Made by a program: the position numbers and the translations under genes
Assembly (NCBI GenBank): GCA_050731755.1
Contig: JBOHPP010000141.1
Span: 1 to 21,284 of the forward strand
Direction of reading: 5' to 3'
DNA: 21,284 nucleotides
DNA from: JBOHPP01 sp050731755
GTDB lineage: Bacteria; Methylomirabilota; Methylomirabilia; Rokubacteriales; CSP1-6
In this document: one piece after another, positions 1 to 8,038 of the stretch
Numbering within the stretch: the stretch's first letter is position 1
Layout: the number at the start of each line of letters is the position of its first letter
Notes under the pieces: model-generated
Seen by the model: the letters and a program-made list of their open reading frames with translations, nothing else
Told to the model about the DNA's origin: nothing
The model's database searches: none

Positions 1-633
1 CTGCTGGCCGCGGCCTGCGCGGCCCCGACCAGCGCACCGCGGCCGGCGCCCCGGGCCGACACCGGCGGGCGCCCCTCGACGCGGCAGGTCGATCCGGCCC
101 AGGCCCAACGGCTGCAGGCGCTGATGACGCCGCTCATCCAGACGATGAACAATCCCCGGCCGCTCAACAAGGTCCGCATCGGCCTCATCGACGACGACCA
201 GATCAACGCCGCCAACGCTGGCGGTGGCGAGTTCTACGTGACCACCGGGCTACTTCGCAAGGCCAACGACGAGCAGCTCCTGGGGGTGCTCGCCCATGAG
301 GTGGCGCACGACGACCTCGGCCACGTCGCCAAGGCCCAGACCCTCGGCACCGGCCTCAATCTCGGCGTCATCATCCTCGATCAACTGTTCCCCGGCAGTG
401 GCGCCATAACGCCGATCGCCGGGGCCCTCATCGCCCGCGGCTACGGCCGCAACGAGGAGTACGCCGCGGATCGCCACGGCGTCGAGCTCCTGCGCCGAAT
501 CGGCAAGCCGAAGGAAGTCATGATCAACACGCTCAGTTGGCTGATCCAGACGGCGGGAGGGAGCGGTGGGGGGTTCTTCGCCACGCACCCCGCCACGGGC
601 GACCGGATCGACGCCCTCCGCGAGATGCGCTAA
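1..633 (+). CDS. M48 family metalloprotease, putative lipoprotein (5' end off window)
   Basis: Partial gene: reading frame 1 is open from the first base, and the true start lies upstream. The first residues read LLAAAC followed by an Ala/Pro-rich stretch, which looks like the end of a lipoprotein signal peptide with its lipobox Cys, so the enzyme is probably anchored to a membrane facing the periplasm. The zinc-protease motif HEVAH is encoded at 295-309, followed by a NEEYAADRHG stretch supplying the third zinc ligand (Glu) and the conserved Asp. A C-terminal THPATGDRIDAL segment is also typical of M48 peptidases such as BepA/LoiP-like proteins. The family degrades misfolded envelope proteins; substrate specificity cannot be read here. 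The gene ends just before a hairpin repeat and faces the minus-strand ligD-like gene. Confidence 0.9.
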   Translation: MLAAACAAPTSAPRPAPRADTGGRPSTRQVDPAQAQRLQALMTPLIQTMNNPRPLNKVRIGLIDDDQINAANAGGGEFYVTTGLLRKANDEQLLGVLAHEVAHDDLGHVAKAQTLGTGLNLGVIILDQLFPGSGAITPIAGALIARGYGRNEEYAADRHGVELLRRIGKPKEVMINTLSWLIQTAGGSGGGFFATHPATGDRIDALREMR

Positions 634-637
634 GTAG

Positions 638-724
638 CTCGGAGGGGGCTCGACGCCGTTCATGAAGTTGGAGGGGGTAGAGACCACCCCCTCCAAACCT
701 CCCCATTCACGCGGGGTGCGACAC
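638..724 (+). repeat. GGAGGGGG hairpin repeat element, copy 1
   Basis: A leading CTCGGAGGGGG (638-648) is followed by a 9-bp perfect stem, GGAGGGGGT at 670-678 pairing with ACCCCCTCC at 686-694. A tail then reads AACCTCCCC...CGCGGGGTGCGACAC. The same hairpin plus tail recurs at 15495-15552 on +, on the minus strand within 11271-11404, and in related form at 14717-14774. It sits between the convergent M48 and LigD-polymerase genes. Confidence 0.8.
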
Positions 725-744
725 AGCAGCCGTCACAGGATTGG

Positions 745-759
745 GCGGGCGAAGCCCGC
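745..759. terminator. GC-rich hairpin between convergent genes
   Basis: GCGGGC-gaa-GCCCGC forms a 6-bp stem with a 3-base loop. There is no T-run, so intrinsic termination is only a possibility. A similar second hairpin follows repeat copy 3 at 14786-14804, so the two-hairpin arrangement is repeated in the window. Confidence 0.35.
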
Positions 760-838
760 GCTCGAACTGAGTTCTCTGTCCAGCATCATGGCAGGAACCT
801 GTTGAGTCGGATGGGTCTGGGGCGGGCCGGAGGTACGG

Positions 839-1762
839 CTAGGCGCGGTGGGCGCGGCGGATCCGACCGCTGGCCAGCAGGGGCAGTAGTGACTGGCGTT
901 CGCCGAAGAAGCCGGCCAGCGGGTTGCCGCGCTGTTGCAGGCGCTCTCGAACGTTCCGCAAGTGGAAGTCCTCGGGATAGGTCCCGCGCTCCAGCTCGCT
1001 CCACTCCAGCGGCATTGAGAGTGTGACGCCCGCGTACTCCCGGACCGAGTAGGGACTGATCAAGGTCGCACCCCGCCGGTTGCGAAGCACGTCGATGAGG
1101 ATCTTGCCCCGTCGCCGCGCCCGACGCATGTCGAACGTGAACAGCGACGGCTCCCGTTGCCGGGCCATGCGGGTGATGGTGGACGCCGCCGTGAGAACCT
1201 GATCGTAGGTGTAGGCGGGCTCCAGCGGCACCATCACGTGCAGCCCGCGCCCGCCCGAGGTCTTCACCCAACTCCGGATCTTGAACGCGGCCAGCAGGCT
1301 TCGCACGAGCAGCGCGGCGTTCCGCACCTCCCGGAAGGCGATCTCCGTCGGATCCACGTCGAACACCATCTGCTCGGGGCGATCGATGGCGTGGACCGTC
1401 GAGGCCCACGGGTGAAAGGAGATGAAGCCCAGGTTCACGAGATAGGCGAGGGTGGCGCGGTCGCCGCCCACCACGTGCTCGGCGTACCCTAGCGCCGTCT
1501 GGTCGCTGCGAATGCGTCGTACCGGCAACCAGGCGGGCAGGCCCGGAGGCGCGGTGCGCTGATACATGTATTCGCCGGTCTCGGAGTCGGCCCGGAGCAG
1601 GCTCATCGGCCGATCGACGAGGAACGGCAGAAGGTGGTCGGCCATCTCGAGGTAGTACGAGAGCAGCTCGTCCTTGGTGACCCCGTCCTCCGGCCACAGG
1701 ACGGAGTCAGGGTGTGTGAAGAGGATTCGCCGGCCGTCGACCTCGCCGACGCGCGGTCCCAT
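839..1762 (-). CDS. ligD: Stand-alone LigD polymerase-domain protein (NHEJ primase/polymerase)
   Basis: 307 aa, the size of a single LigD PolDom (archaeo-eukaryotic primase superfamily), with no ligase or phosphoesterase domain. Visible motifs are FVDRPMSLLR and QRTAPPGLP near the N-terminus, HPWAS, MVFDVDP carrying the metal-binding DxD, TSGGRGLHVMVPL, and ILIDVLRN...ISPYSVRE carrying the third acidic residue. These proteins add nucleotides at broken ends during Ku-dependent end joining; no Ku gene lies in this window. The ATG at 1762 overlaps the TAA of the upstream DUF3618 gene (TAATG), indicating translational coupling within an operon that also holds a holin-like gene and probably dnaE2. 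The symbol refers only to the polymerase-domain type; split ligD genes are often unnamed. Confidence 0.88.
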   Translation of the reverse strand: MGPRVGEVDGRRILFTHPDSVLWPEDGVTKDELLSYYLEMADHLLPFLVDRPMSLLRADSETGEYMYQRTAPPGLPAWLPVRRIRSDQTALGYAEHVVGGDRATLAYLVNLGFISFHPWASTVHAIDRPEQMVFDVDPTEIAFREVRNAALLVRSLLAAFKIRSWVKTSGGRGLHVMVPLEPAYTYDQVLTAASTITRMARQREPSLFTFDMRRARRRGKILIDVLRNRRGATLISPYSVREYAGVTLSMPLEWSELERGTYPEDFHLRNVRERLQQRGNPLAGFFGERQSLLPLLASGRIRRAHRA

Positions 1763-2091
1763 TACGAGGCCCGGCGCAATCGATTGCGCACCTGCCGTGC
1801 GCGTTGCACATCACGCGCGCCGGCGGGACGCCCGGCGGCCAGGGCCCGGCGCAGCGTCGCCAAGGCGGCGGCCACCCCGATCCCGGCCTGCACCGTGCGG
1901 GCGCTGGTGCTGAGGACCGGGAGCAGCGGCAACCGCGACAGCAGCACGCCGGTCAGCGTGCCAGCGGCGACGAGCGCGAGTACGATCCACAGCGGGTGCA
2001 GGGCGCGACGCCCGAGGGCGTCGAGCCGCCGTTCGATGACGTCGCGGGTCACCGCAATCTCAGCCTGGATTTCAGCTGTGCTTCGAGCCAT
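1762..2091 (-). CDS. DUF3618-like small membrane protein
   Basis: 109 aa from the ATG at 2091. The N-terminus MARSTAEIQAEIAVTRDVIE resembles the DUF3618 pattern of an amphipathic helix with regular Glu/Arg residues. One or two hydrophobic segments follow (roughly residues 33-55 and 65-80) and the tail is Arg-rich and basic. An upstream ATG at 2154 is possible but would overlap the preceding gene by more than 100 bases; the 2091 start fits the family N-terminus and still overlaps by 43 bases. The stop overlaps the ligD-like start. The family commonly accompanies phage-holin-III-type proteins, as it does here. Its function is unknown, possibly envelope-related. Confidence 0.72.
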   Translation of the reverse strand: MARSTAEIQAEIAVTRDVIERRLDALGRRALHPLWIVLALVAAGTLTGVLLSRLPLLPVLSTSARTVQAGIGVAAALATLRRALAAGRPAGARDVQRARQVRNRLRRAS

Positions 2092-2450
2092 TGCCACGTC
2101 TCTTCGAGTGAGGTGAGCGTCAAGTGCGGCCATCCCAGCCGCGTCAACCGCCACGCGCTCCAGCCCAGTGCGGCCGCCGCCGCGACGAAGGCCAGGCCAC
2201 CGGCGATGGCGAGATGCTGCCAGCGCGCGTCGAACAGCGGTGCCAGCAACGCGGCCAGCAACACGATGAGAGCGGCGAGCAACGTGAACGCCCCGACGAC
2301 GCCGGAGGCGATCGCGGTGGCTGCCGCCACCAGGATTTCGCGCGTCTCGGCCACGGCGAGCTCGAACTCGAGCCGGAGGAGTCGCCGGGCGGGCGCCAGT
2401 ACGCCTTCGTCGGGGTCAGTGGGGACGGGGAACGAGCGCACCGTGGCCAT
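2049..2450 (-). CDS. Phage-holin-III / DUF1469-type membrane protein
   Basis: 133 aa. A soluble N-terminus with a Leu/Glu-rich helix (about residues 18-42) is followed by two strongly hydrophobic segments, roughly 43-72 and 80-100, joined by a short loop. The C-terminus, with HLTLTSLEETWQWLEA, is amphipathic. This layout matches the putative phage-holin superfamily III (DUF1469), which in most bacteria is a chromosomal membrane protein unrelated to lysis. G-rich sequence immediately precedes the ATG and could act as a ribosome site, but the spacing to ATG 2450 is short, so the GTG at 2441 remains possible. It begins 34 bases after the dnaE2 stop and overlaps the DUF3618 gene. Confidence 0.75.
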   Translation of the reverse strand: MATVRSFPVPTDPDEGVLAPARRLLRLEFELAVAETREILVAAATAIASGVVGAFTLLAALIVLLAALLAPLFDARWQHLAIAGGLAFVAAAAALGWSAWRLTRLGWPHLTLTSLEETWQWLEAQLKSRLRLR

Positions 2451-2484
2451 CCCCTCCCCGATGAAGCAATTTGACTGCCATGGG

Positions 2485-5400
2485 CTAGCCGAAATCGTGG
2501 GAGGGGACGTGGGGCTCGAGACCGGTCAGCGGCTGCACACTCATTGCACGAACGGAGATGACCCCATCCTGCTTTTGTAAAATTCCCTCTACGAGCAGAA
2601 ACGGCTCGGCCACCAGGGCCAGCCGCTGCCGGGCGAAGAGCTGCGGCGTCACGATGATGTTGGCAATTCCTGTCTCGTCCTCCAGGCTGAGAAAGACGAA
2701 GCCTTTGGCGGTGCCCGGCCGCTGGCGCACGATCACGCTACCGGCGACATGCACCCGACGCCCGTGGGGCTGGCCGGTCAGGTCCGTGGCGCGCACGACG
2801 CCGCGGCGCACGAGCTCATTGCGGCGCAGAGCCAGCGGATGGGGGCCCAGCGTCACGCTGGTGCCGGCGTAATCCTCGGCGAGTTCTTCCTCGGCACTCA
2901 TCTCGCGCAGTGGGCTGGGGATGGACGGTGCCGCAGCACCGGTCAGGAGCCCGCGCGGCGGAGGCAGCGCGGCCGTCCAGAGGTTCGCGCGGCGTCCGCC
3001 GCCGAGCGCGTCGAGCGCCCCGATGGCGGCCAGCGTGGTCAGCTCGTCCCGGTCCAGCCCGGCGCGCTCCGCCACGTCGTGCGGCGAGGCGAACGCGCGG
3101 TCCCGCCTGGCGGCGACGATGGCGCGGCCGGCGCTCTCGCGCAGCCCCTTCACGTACCGCAGTCCGAGCCGGACCGCGAGAGCGTCAGGCTCGAGCGACT
3201 CGACCGTGCACAGCCACTCGGAGCGGGTGACATCGATGGGCCGGATGGTGAGGCCGTGGCGCTGGGCGTCCTTGACGATGGTGGCGGCATGGTAGAAGCC
3301 CATGGGCTGGTTGTTGAGCAGGGCCGCGTAGAAGGCGGCCGGGTGATGCGCCTTGAGATAGGCGCTGGCGTAAGCCAGCAGCGCGAAGCTGCTCGCGTGA
3401 CTCTCCGGAAAACCGTACAGCGCGAAGGAGGTGATGGCGTGGACGATCTCCTCGGCGGCCTGTCCGGTGATGCCCTGCCTCGCCATCCCCGCGCGCAGCT
3501 TGACCTCGACTTCTCGCATCCGCTGCTCGCTCCGCTTGAAGCCGAACGCGCGCCGCAGCTCTTCGGCCTCGCTGCCGGTGAAGCCGGCGGTAGCCATGGC
3601 CATCCGCAAGAGCTGCTCCTGGAAGAGCGGCACGCCCAGCGTCCGCCGGAGGATCGGCTCGAGACACGGGTGGGGATACCGCACCGGCTCGCGCCCTCGC
3701 CGGCGGGCGATATAAGGATGCACCATGTCGCCCACGATCGGGCCGGGGCGGATGATGGCCACCTGGACGACGAGGTCGTAGAACCGCTCGGGCCGGATGC
3801 GGGGCAGCGTGGCCATCTGCGCGCGGCTCTCCACCTGGAAGACGCCGATGGTGTCGGCCTGCTGAAGCATCCGGTAGACGACGCGGTCGTCGGCGGGCAG
3901 GCGCGCCAGATCCACTTCGCCACCGCCGTCGCGTACCAGCGCGATCGCCTCCTGGAGCACGGACATCATGCGCAGACCGAGCAGGTCGATCTTGATGATG
4001 CCGAGGGCGGCGCAGTCGTCCTTGTCCCACTGCACGACGACGCGGCCGGCCATGGTCGCCGGCTCCAGCGGCACGACGTCGTCGAGCCGACCGGCGGCGA
4101 TCACGATCCCACCCGAATGCTGACCCAGGTGGCGTGGCAGGTCCTGGATGCGTGTCCACAGGGCGGCGAAGGTGCGGATCCGGGGATGGCGCAGATCGCA
4201 GCCGGCCTCGGCGAGGTGGCGGGTGAGGAGGTCGGCCGGATCCTGGTAGCCCCAGTTCGGAGCCAGGTGGGCCAGGCGATCCCGCATGTCGGGCGGCAGC
4301 CCGAGGGCCTTGCCCACCTCGCGCGCGGCGCTGCGCCCCCGGTAGGTGATGACTTCGGCGGTCATGCCGGCGCCCAGCCGTCCGTAGCGCCGGTACACGT
4401 ACTGGATGACTGCCTCGCGGCGCTCGCCGCTCGGCAGGTCGAGGTCGATGTCCGGCCACTCGCCCCGCGCTTCCGAGAGGAAGCGCTCGAACAGCAGGTC
4501 CATGCCGACGGGATCCACCGCGGTGATGCCGAGCGCGTAACAGACGGCGCTGTTGGCGGCGGAGCCCCGACCCTGCACGAGGATGTCGTGGGCCCGGCAG
4601 TACTCGATGATGTCCCACACGATCAGGAAGTAGCCGGCCAGGTCCAACCGCCCGATGACGTCGAGCTCGTGGGCGACCTGCCGGCGCGCCCGGGTGGCCA
4701 GCAGGCTCCGGCCGTACCGCTGGCGCACCCCGCGTTGCACCAACTCCCGCAGGTGGCCCAGCGGCGTCTGGCCCGGAGGCAGCGGGTACTCGGGGAAGCG
4801 GTACCCGAGATCCTTCAGCGTGAAGGTCAGGCGCAGCGCCAGCTCTCCCGAGGCGTGAAGCGCATCGGGCAGATCGCGGAACGCCTGGGCCATGGCCGCC
4901 TCGGCCCGGAGCCCGCGCTCGGCGTTGGGGGCCAGGCGGGTGCCGGCGTGATCGAGATCGGTCTTCTCCCGGATGCAGGTGAAGACGTCGGCCACGGCCC
5001 GGCCGCCCGGCCGCGCGTAGAGCGGCTGGCTCGTGGCGAGCAGTGGCACGCGGGCGGCACGGGCGAGCCGGACCAGCCCTTCCAGCACCCGCTCCCCGTC
5101 CCGATCGAAGTGACGCTGGATCTCGACGAAACAGTTGGACCGGCCGAAGATCCCGACGAGGCGCTCGAGCCATGCGCGCGCCTCAGCGTCCTGGCCGGCG
5201 GCGAGCCGTCGCACCAGCGGTCCCCTCGCCCCGCCCGTCAGACTCACCAGCCCGGCCGCGTACGGGGCGAGGTCGTCGAGGGTAACGACTGCCCGGCCCT
5301 TGGCTGCAGGCAGTTTCATCCGCGTCAGCAGCCGGCAGAGGTTCTGGTAGCCCTCCCGGTCCTCGACGAGTAGCGGCAGGCGCGTGCCGTCGGTGAGGGT

Positions 5401-5598
5401 GACTTCACTGCCCACGAGAGGCTTCACCCCCGCCCGCACCGCCGCCTGATGGAAGCGCGCGGCGCCATAGACCCCGTCGCGATCGACGAGGGCCAGCGCG
5501 GGCATGCCCAGCCGGGCCGCTTCAGCGACGAGCGTTTCCGGTTGCTCCGTGCCCTCGAGAAACGAAAACGCCGACTGCGCGTGCAGCTCGACGAACAT
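2485..5598 (-). CDS. dnaE2: Error-prone DNA polymerase III alpha subunit DnaE2
   Basis: 1037 aa, the usual length for DnaE2 and shorter than replicative DnaE1. Order of parts: an N-terminal PHP domain starting FVELHAQSAFSFLEG; a polymerase core with GRGSAANSAVCYALGIT, the catalytic pair D383 and D385 in PDIDLD, and IKIDLLGLRMMSVL carrying the third Asp; a helix-hairpin-helix region (ERAGLDRDELTTLAAIGALDAL); and a C-terminal OB fold (VHVAGSVIVRQRPGTAKGFVF). DnaE2 carries out translesion synthesis and works with ImuA and ImuB. The imuAB genes lie 218 bases upstream on the same strand, and the left arm of a 36-bp inverted repeat begins only 8 bases before the ATG. Downstream genes follow with little spacing, so dnaE2 probably leads or continues an operon. 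Confidence 0.95.
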   Translation of the reverse strand: MFVELHAQSAFSFLEGTEQPETLVAEAARLGMPALALVDRDGVYGAARFHQAAVRAGVKPLVGSEVTLTDGTRLPLLVEDREGYQNLCRLLTRMKLPAAKGRAVVTLDDLAPYAAGLVSLTGGARGPLVRRLAAGQDAEARAWLERLVGIFGRSNCFVEIQRHFDRDGERVLEGLVRLARAARVPLLATSQPLYARPGGRAVADVFTCIREKTDLDHAGTRLAPNAERGLRAEAAMAQAFRDLPDALHASGELALRLTFTLKDLGYRFPEYPLPPGQTPLGHLRELVQRGVRQRYGRSLLATRARRQVAHELDVIGRLDLAGYFLIVWDIIEYCRAHDILVQGRGSAANSAVCYALGITAVDPVGMDLLFERFLSEARGEWPDIDLDLPSGERREAVIQYVYRRYGRLGAGMTAEVITYRGRSAAREVGKALGLPPDMRDRLAHLAPNWGYQDPADLLTRHLAEAGCDLRHPRIRTFAALWTRIQDLPRHLGQHSGGIVIAAGRLDDVVPLEPATMAGRVVVQWDKDDCAALGIIKIDLLGLRMMSVLQEAIALVRDGGGEVDLARLPADDRVVYRMLQQADTIGVFQVESRAQMATLPRIRPERFYDLVVQVAIIRPGPIVGDMVHPYIARRRGREPVRYPHPCLEPILRRTLGVPLFQEQLLRMAMATAGFTGSEAEELRRAFGFKRSEQRMREVEVKLRAGMARQGITGQAAEEIVHAITSFALYGFPESHASSFALLAYASAYLKAHHPAAFYAALLNNQPMGFYHAATIVKDAQRHGLTIRPIDVTRSEWLCTVESLEPDALAVRLGLRYVKGLRESAGRAIVAARRDRAFASPHDVAERAGLDRDELTTLAAIGALDALGGGRRANLWTAALPPPRGLLTGAAAPSIPSPLREMSAEEELAEDYAGTSVTLGPHPLALRRNELVRRGVVRATDLTGQPHGRRVHVAGSVIVRQRPGTAKGFVFLSLEDETGIANIIVTPQLFARQRLALVAEPFLLVEGILQKQDGVISVRAMSVQPLTGLEPHVPSHDFG

Positions 5599-5605
5599 CG
5601 GTCAG

Positions 5606-5772
5606 CGGGGCTCGCGGGGGGCGTGGTGGGGGTCCGGGGTCCCGGGACCACGCAGCATGTGTCCGCTGCCCCGTTGCGGCTGGGCTCCACCGAGGCACGC
5701 GGGGTCCGTTGACAGCAGGAGGGAACGGGTCCCGGCGACCCCGGACCCCCACCACGCCCCCCGCGAGCCCCG
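5606..5772. repeat. 36-bp perfect inverted repeat between imuB and dnaE2
   Basis: Left arm 5606-5641 and right arm 5737-5772 are exact reverse complements (left arm begins CGGGGCTCGCGGGGGG). Pairing continues inwards for about eight more bases after a one-base bulge. The roughly 95-base interior has no convincing gene. In an imuAB-dnaE2 transcript this would fold into a long stem directly ahead of the dnaE2 start. It could be the ends of a small mobile or repeat element or a regulatory hairpin. The sequence differs from the GGAGGGGG hairpin family elsewhere in the window. Confidence 0.85.
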
Positions 5773-5816
5773 TCTACCCTGCACCTCAGGCCGCATGCTT
5801 CGTCGCAGCATTGGCA

Positions 5817-7313
5817 TCAGTCGTAGATGGCGTCCAGTGTCCAGGTGCCGGTGACGCGGTCGCGGGCGAGCTGGCAGAGCGTGCCGTCGTCGAAGAGGAG
5901 ATCCCATTCGTCGCGGGCCCAGGCGTCGGCGTCCCACCACTCGCCGGACGTCCGCCAGGGGCCGGCGCCCGCCACCACTGCGCAGTCGGCGTCTCGCCAC
6001 CGCACGCGAACCGGCCGCTCCCCCTGCACCACCACGTCCACCGGCGGCGCCGGCCGCAGTTGTCGCCGCATCAAGCGCCCGTCGCGGCCGGGATCCGGGT
6101 CCTCTTCCAAACGGTCGTCACCCTCGGGCGGCGCGAAGGGCGCCAGCGTGAAGGCGTCCGGACGATGCGAGTCGACGAGGCGCGGGGAGCCGAAGTCGCC
6201 CGCACCGACCAGCGCAGTCAGGCGGGCGACCAGTGCGACGAGATCGCGCTGGCATGGCGGCGACGGTTGCCCGAGCCGGCCCTGCCCCGGCGGGACACGC
6301 ACGACCCGTGCGCTCACCGCCACGGCGGTCACCGACGCCGCGGGTGGGTGCGCCGCCAGCTCCACACCAAGCAGGGTGCCGAGCGCCCTGCTGTCGCGCG
6401 TCGGCTGCGCGAGCACGATCGTCCGCTCGTGACGGCCGACGGTGAGTTGGAGCCGAACGTCGAGCGCATCGGCCCAGACGTGAGCGGCGGCCAGGCGGGC
6501 CGTGAGTCGCTCGAGTACCCGGCCCAGCACCGTTGCTAACGTTCCGAGATCGTCGATCTCCCAGTCGAGCTCCTGGGCCTCCTCCCAGAACGGCGGCGGC
6601 ACCCAGGGCCGGAAGGGATCGGGATCGCGCCCAAGAGCGAGGTCGTGCGCATGCACGCCTGCGGGACCCAGCCGCTCCGCGAGCCCTGCGCGCGGGAGCC
6701 GAGCCAGGGCCCCCAGCGTGCGCACGCCCCAGCGCGCCAGCGTCGCGTCCATCTCCGGAGGCAGATCCAGGACAGTCAGCGATGCCTCGGCGAGCGCCGC
6801 CTGCTCGCTGCCTGCGGGCACCACGACGACCCCGGCCCTGGCGGTGCGCGCGGCGACGCGGGCGACCGTTCGACTGCCGGCAACCCCGACGTGCGCCGCC
6901 AAGCCCACCGTCCGGGCGCGGCGTACGAGGCGTTCGCCGATCGCCATGTCGTCGCCGATCAGGCGGTGGAGCCCCCCGGTCTCGACATACACGAGCCCGG
7001 GAGCGGCGTCTTCAACACGAGGCGAGACCGCGAGCGCTTCCTCGAGCAGCGCGTGCTGCGCGGACGCCACCCGCTCCTCGCAGAACGGGCGCCTGGCCAG
7101 CTCGGGACAACGCGCCCGGGCCTCGGTTTCCGTCATCCCCGGTGCGGCACCGGACTCCCGGGCCGCCGCGTTCGCCTCCACCACCCGGGCGATGGGCGGC
7201 GCGCCCCGCACCACGACCAGCGGGCGTTCGGCCAGCGCGGGCTCGCAGCGCTCCGCGGCCGCCGCCACGAAGTACGGGACCCACACGCAGGCCACGCGCG
7301 TCACCGGGCTCAC
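5817..7313 (-). CDS. imuB: ImuB, Y-family polymerase-like mutasome protein
   Basis: 498 aa from the GTG at 7313, which overlaps the imuA stop as GTGA. The N-terminus VTRVACVWVPYFVAAAAERC corresponds to the Y-family strand where active polymerases carry the first catalytic Asp; it is absent here, as expected for ImuB. A palm segment GLVYVETGGLHRLIGDD stands in place of the active SIDExY motif. Then come a thumb-like helix-hairpin-helix (WGVRTLGALARLP), a little-finger-like region, and the ImuB C-terminal extension ending in VRWRDADCAVVAG...DEWDLLFDDGTLCQLARD. ImuB is a non-catalytic hub linking DnaE2, ImuA and the beta clamp. I do not see a clean QLxLF clamp motif; GQGRLGQP may be a degenerate one. 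The open frame extends past 7313 but that part is the shadow of imuA. Confidence 0.92.
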   Translation of the reverse strand: MSPVTRVACVWVPYFVAAAAERCEPALAERPLVVVRGAPPIARVVEANAAARESGAAPGMTETEARARCPELARRPFCEERVASAQHALLEEALAVSPRVEDAAPGLVYVETGGLHRLIGDDMAIGERLVRRARTVGLAAHVGVAGSRTVARVAARTARAGVVVVPAGSEQAALAEASLTVLDLPPEMDATLARWGVRTLGALARLPRAGLAERLGPAGVHAHDLALGRDPDPFRPWVPPPFWEEAQELDWEIDDLGTLATVLGRVLERLTARLAAAHVWADALDVRLQLTVGRHERTIVLAQPTRDSRALGTLLGVELAAHPPAASVTAVAVSARVVRVPPGQGRLGQPSPPCQRDLVALVARLTALVGAGDFGSPRLVDSHRPDAFTLAPFAPPEGDDRLEEDPDPGRDGRLMRRQLRPAPPVDVVVQGERPVRVRWRDADCAVVAGAGPWRTSGEWWDADAWARDEWDLLFDDGTLCQLARDRVTGTWTLDAIYD

Positions 7314-7858
7314 GCCGTCCACCACCACGTCTCGTCGGGCGAGACGATCGCGCGGAGCCCGCCCCGGCAACGAACCACCCGCACGGCGGTGCCGACTCTC
7401 GCCAGTCGGGTCGGCACGGTCGCGGGGCCACTCCACTCGAGACGGTTGCGGACGGTCCGCACCGCCAGTCCGGCGCCGGACCCGGCGATGCGCCGGCCGG
7501 CCAGGATCAGCAACGCCGTGCCCGTGCGGCGGACGGTGAGCCGCAGCCGAAACGCCAGCGTCAGCGGGATGCGGGGTGGCCGCTCTCCCAGATCGAGCGC
7601 GACGAGCGCGAACCCTGGACACCGCGCGAGCAGATCGGCCACGCGCAGCGCGACGTCGCGGCGGCCGCCGCAGCGGACCCACAGGAGACGCTGGAGATCC
7701 ACGCCGGCCCGCGTGGCCCCTACCGGATCGAACGTCTGCTCGGCGTCGACGAGGGCGGCGATCGCGCTTCGCCGCGTGACGTCGCCGAGGCAGGCCACGA
7801 GGAGGCTGGTTCGCCCCGAGGAAGGGCGGCCCACGATCTCGGTGATCTCGCCAGTCAC
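7310..7858 (-). CDS. imuA: ImuA, RecA/SulA-like mutasome protein
   Basis: 182 aa from GTG 7858 (184 from ATG 7864). A GAGGG at 7865-7869 abuts the ATG but is 6 bases from the GTG, which favours the GTG start. The N-terminus has a P-loop-like GRPSSGRTS in which Arg replaces the Walker A Lys; SSGRTS is common in ImuA-type proteins and suggests nucleotide handling differs from RecA. Hydrophobic strands such as GFALVALDLG and TALLILAG fit the small RecA-like core. ImuA is required with ImuB and DnaE2 for damage-induced mutagenesis in families where it has been studied. It is first in the run, preceded by an intergenic region with a candidate operator. Confidence 0.85.
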   Translation of the reverse strand: MTGEITEIVGRPSSGRTSLLVACLGDVTRRSAIAALVDAEQTFDPVGATRAGVDLQRLLWVRCGGRRDVALRVADLLARCPGFALVALDLGERPPRIPLTLAFRLRLTVRRTGTALLILAGRRIAGSGAGLAVRTVRNRLEWSGPATVPTRLARVGTAVRVVRCRGGLRAIVSPDETWWWTA

Positions 7859-7902
7859 GACCATCCCTCATTGCTTATCACGTGTTGAGTTGTAGGCAAG
7901 AC

Positions 7903-7926
7903 CACAGATATGGGGGTAAGTCTGTG
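7903..7926. promoter_or_regulatory. Candidate operator: CACAGA-N12-TCTGTG palindrome
   Basis: Perfect 6-bp arms (7903-7908 and 7921-7926) separated by 12 bases lie between the divergent imuA and Gfo/Idh genes, about 45 bases upstream of the imuA start. A weaker continuation outward (GTAG on the left, CTAC on the right) can be seen. imuAB-dnaE2 cassettes are usually SOS-controlled, so a LexA-type site is expected in this interval. The sequence matches neither the E. coli CTGT-N8-ACAG nor the GAAC-N4-GTTC box, so the assignment is inferred from position and symmetry only. Confidence 0.35.
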
Positions 7927-8038
7927 TCTACCCACCACATCCTGAGGCTGCGGTTCGGCGTCAATCCTTCGCCACGTGGCCCCGCGCTTGCACCCTTCCT
8001 CACTTGCGAGCGCTCAACCCCCACGCGAAGGGTCGGTG

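Noticed and set aside
2049..2450. Holin-like gene as evidence of a prophage
   Set aside because: DUF1469/holin-III proteins are usually chromosomal; no capsid, tail, integrase or lysin genes are in the window.
3185..5173. Long minus-strand frame (662 codons) within dnaE2
   Set aside because: Alternative frame of dnaE2, dominated by Arg/Pro/Gly/Ala; no recognisable domain.
2749..5373. Very long plus-strand open frame (874 codons) opposite dnaE2
   Set aside because: Antisense shadow of dnaE2 in high-GC DNA; His/Gln/Gly/Asp-rich composition without any family motif.
7829..7858. Arg in place of the Walker A Lys in ImuA as an anomaly
   Set aside because: SSGRTS is, to my knowledge, common in ImuA-type proteins, so it is noted in the annotation but not treated as unusual.
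7314..7871. N-terminal extension of imuB to an ATG at 7871, giving a 684-residue protein
   Set aside because: The extra residues are Arg/Pro/Gly-rich and are the out-of-frame reading of imuA; the GTG at 7313 overlapping the imuA stop is the natural start.
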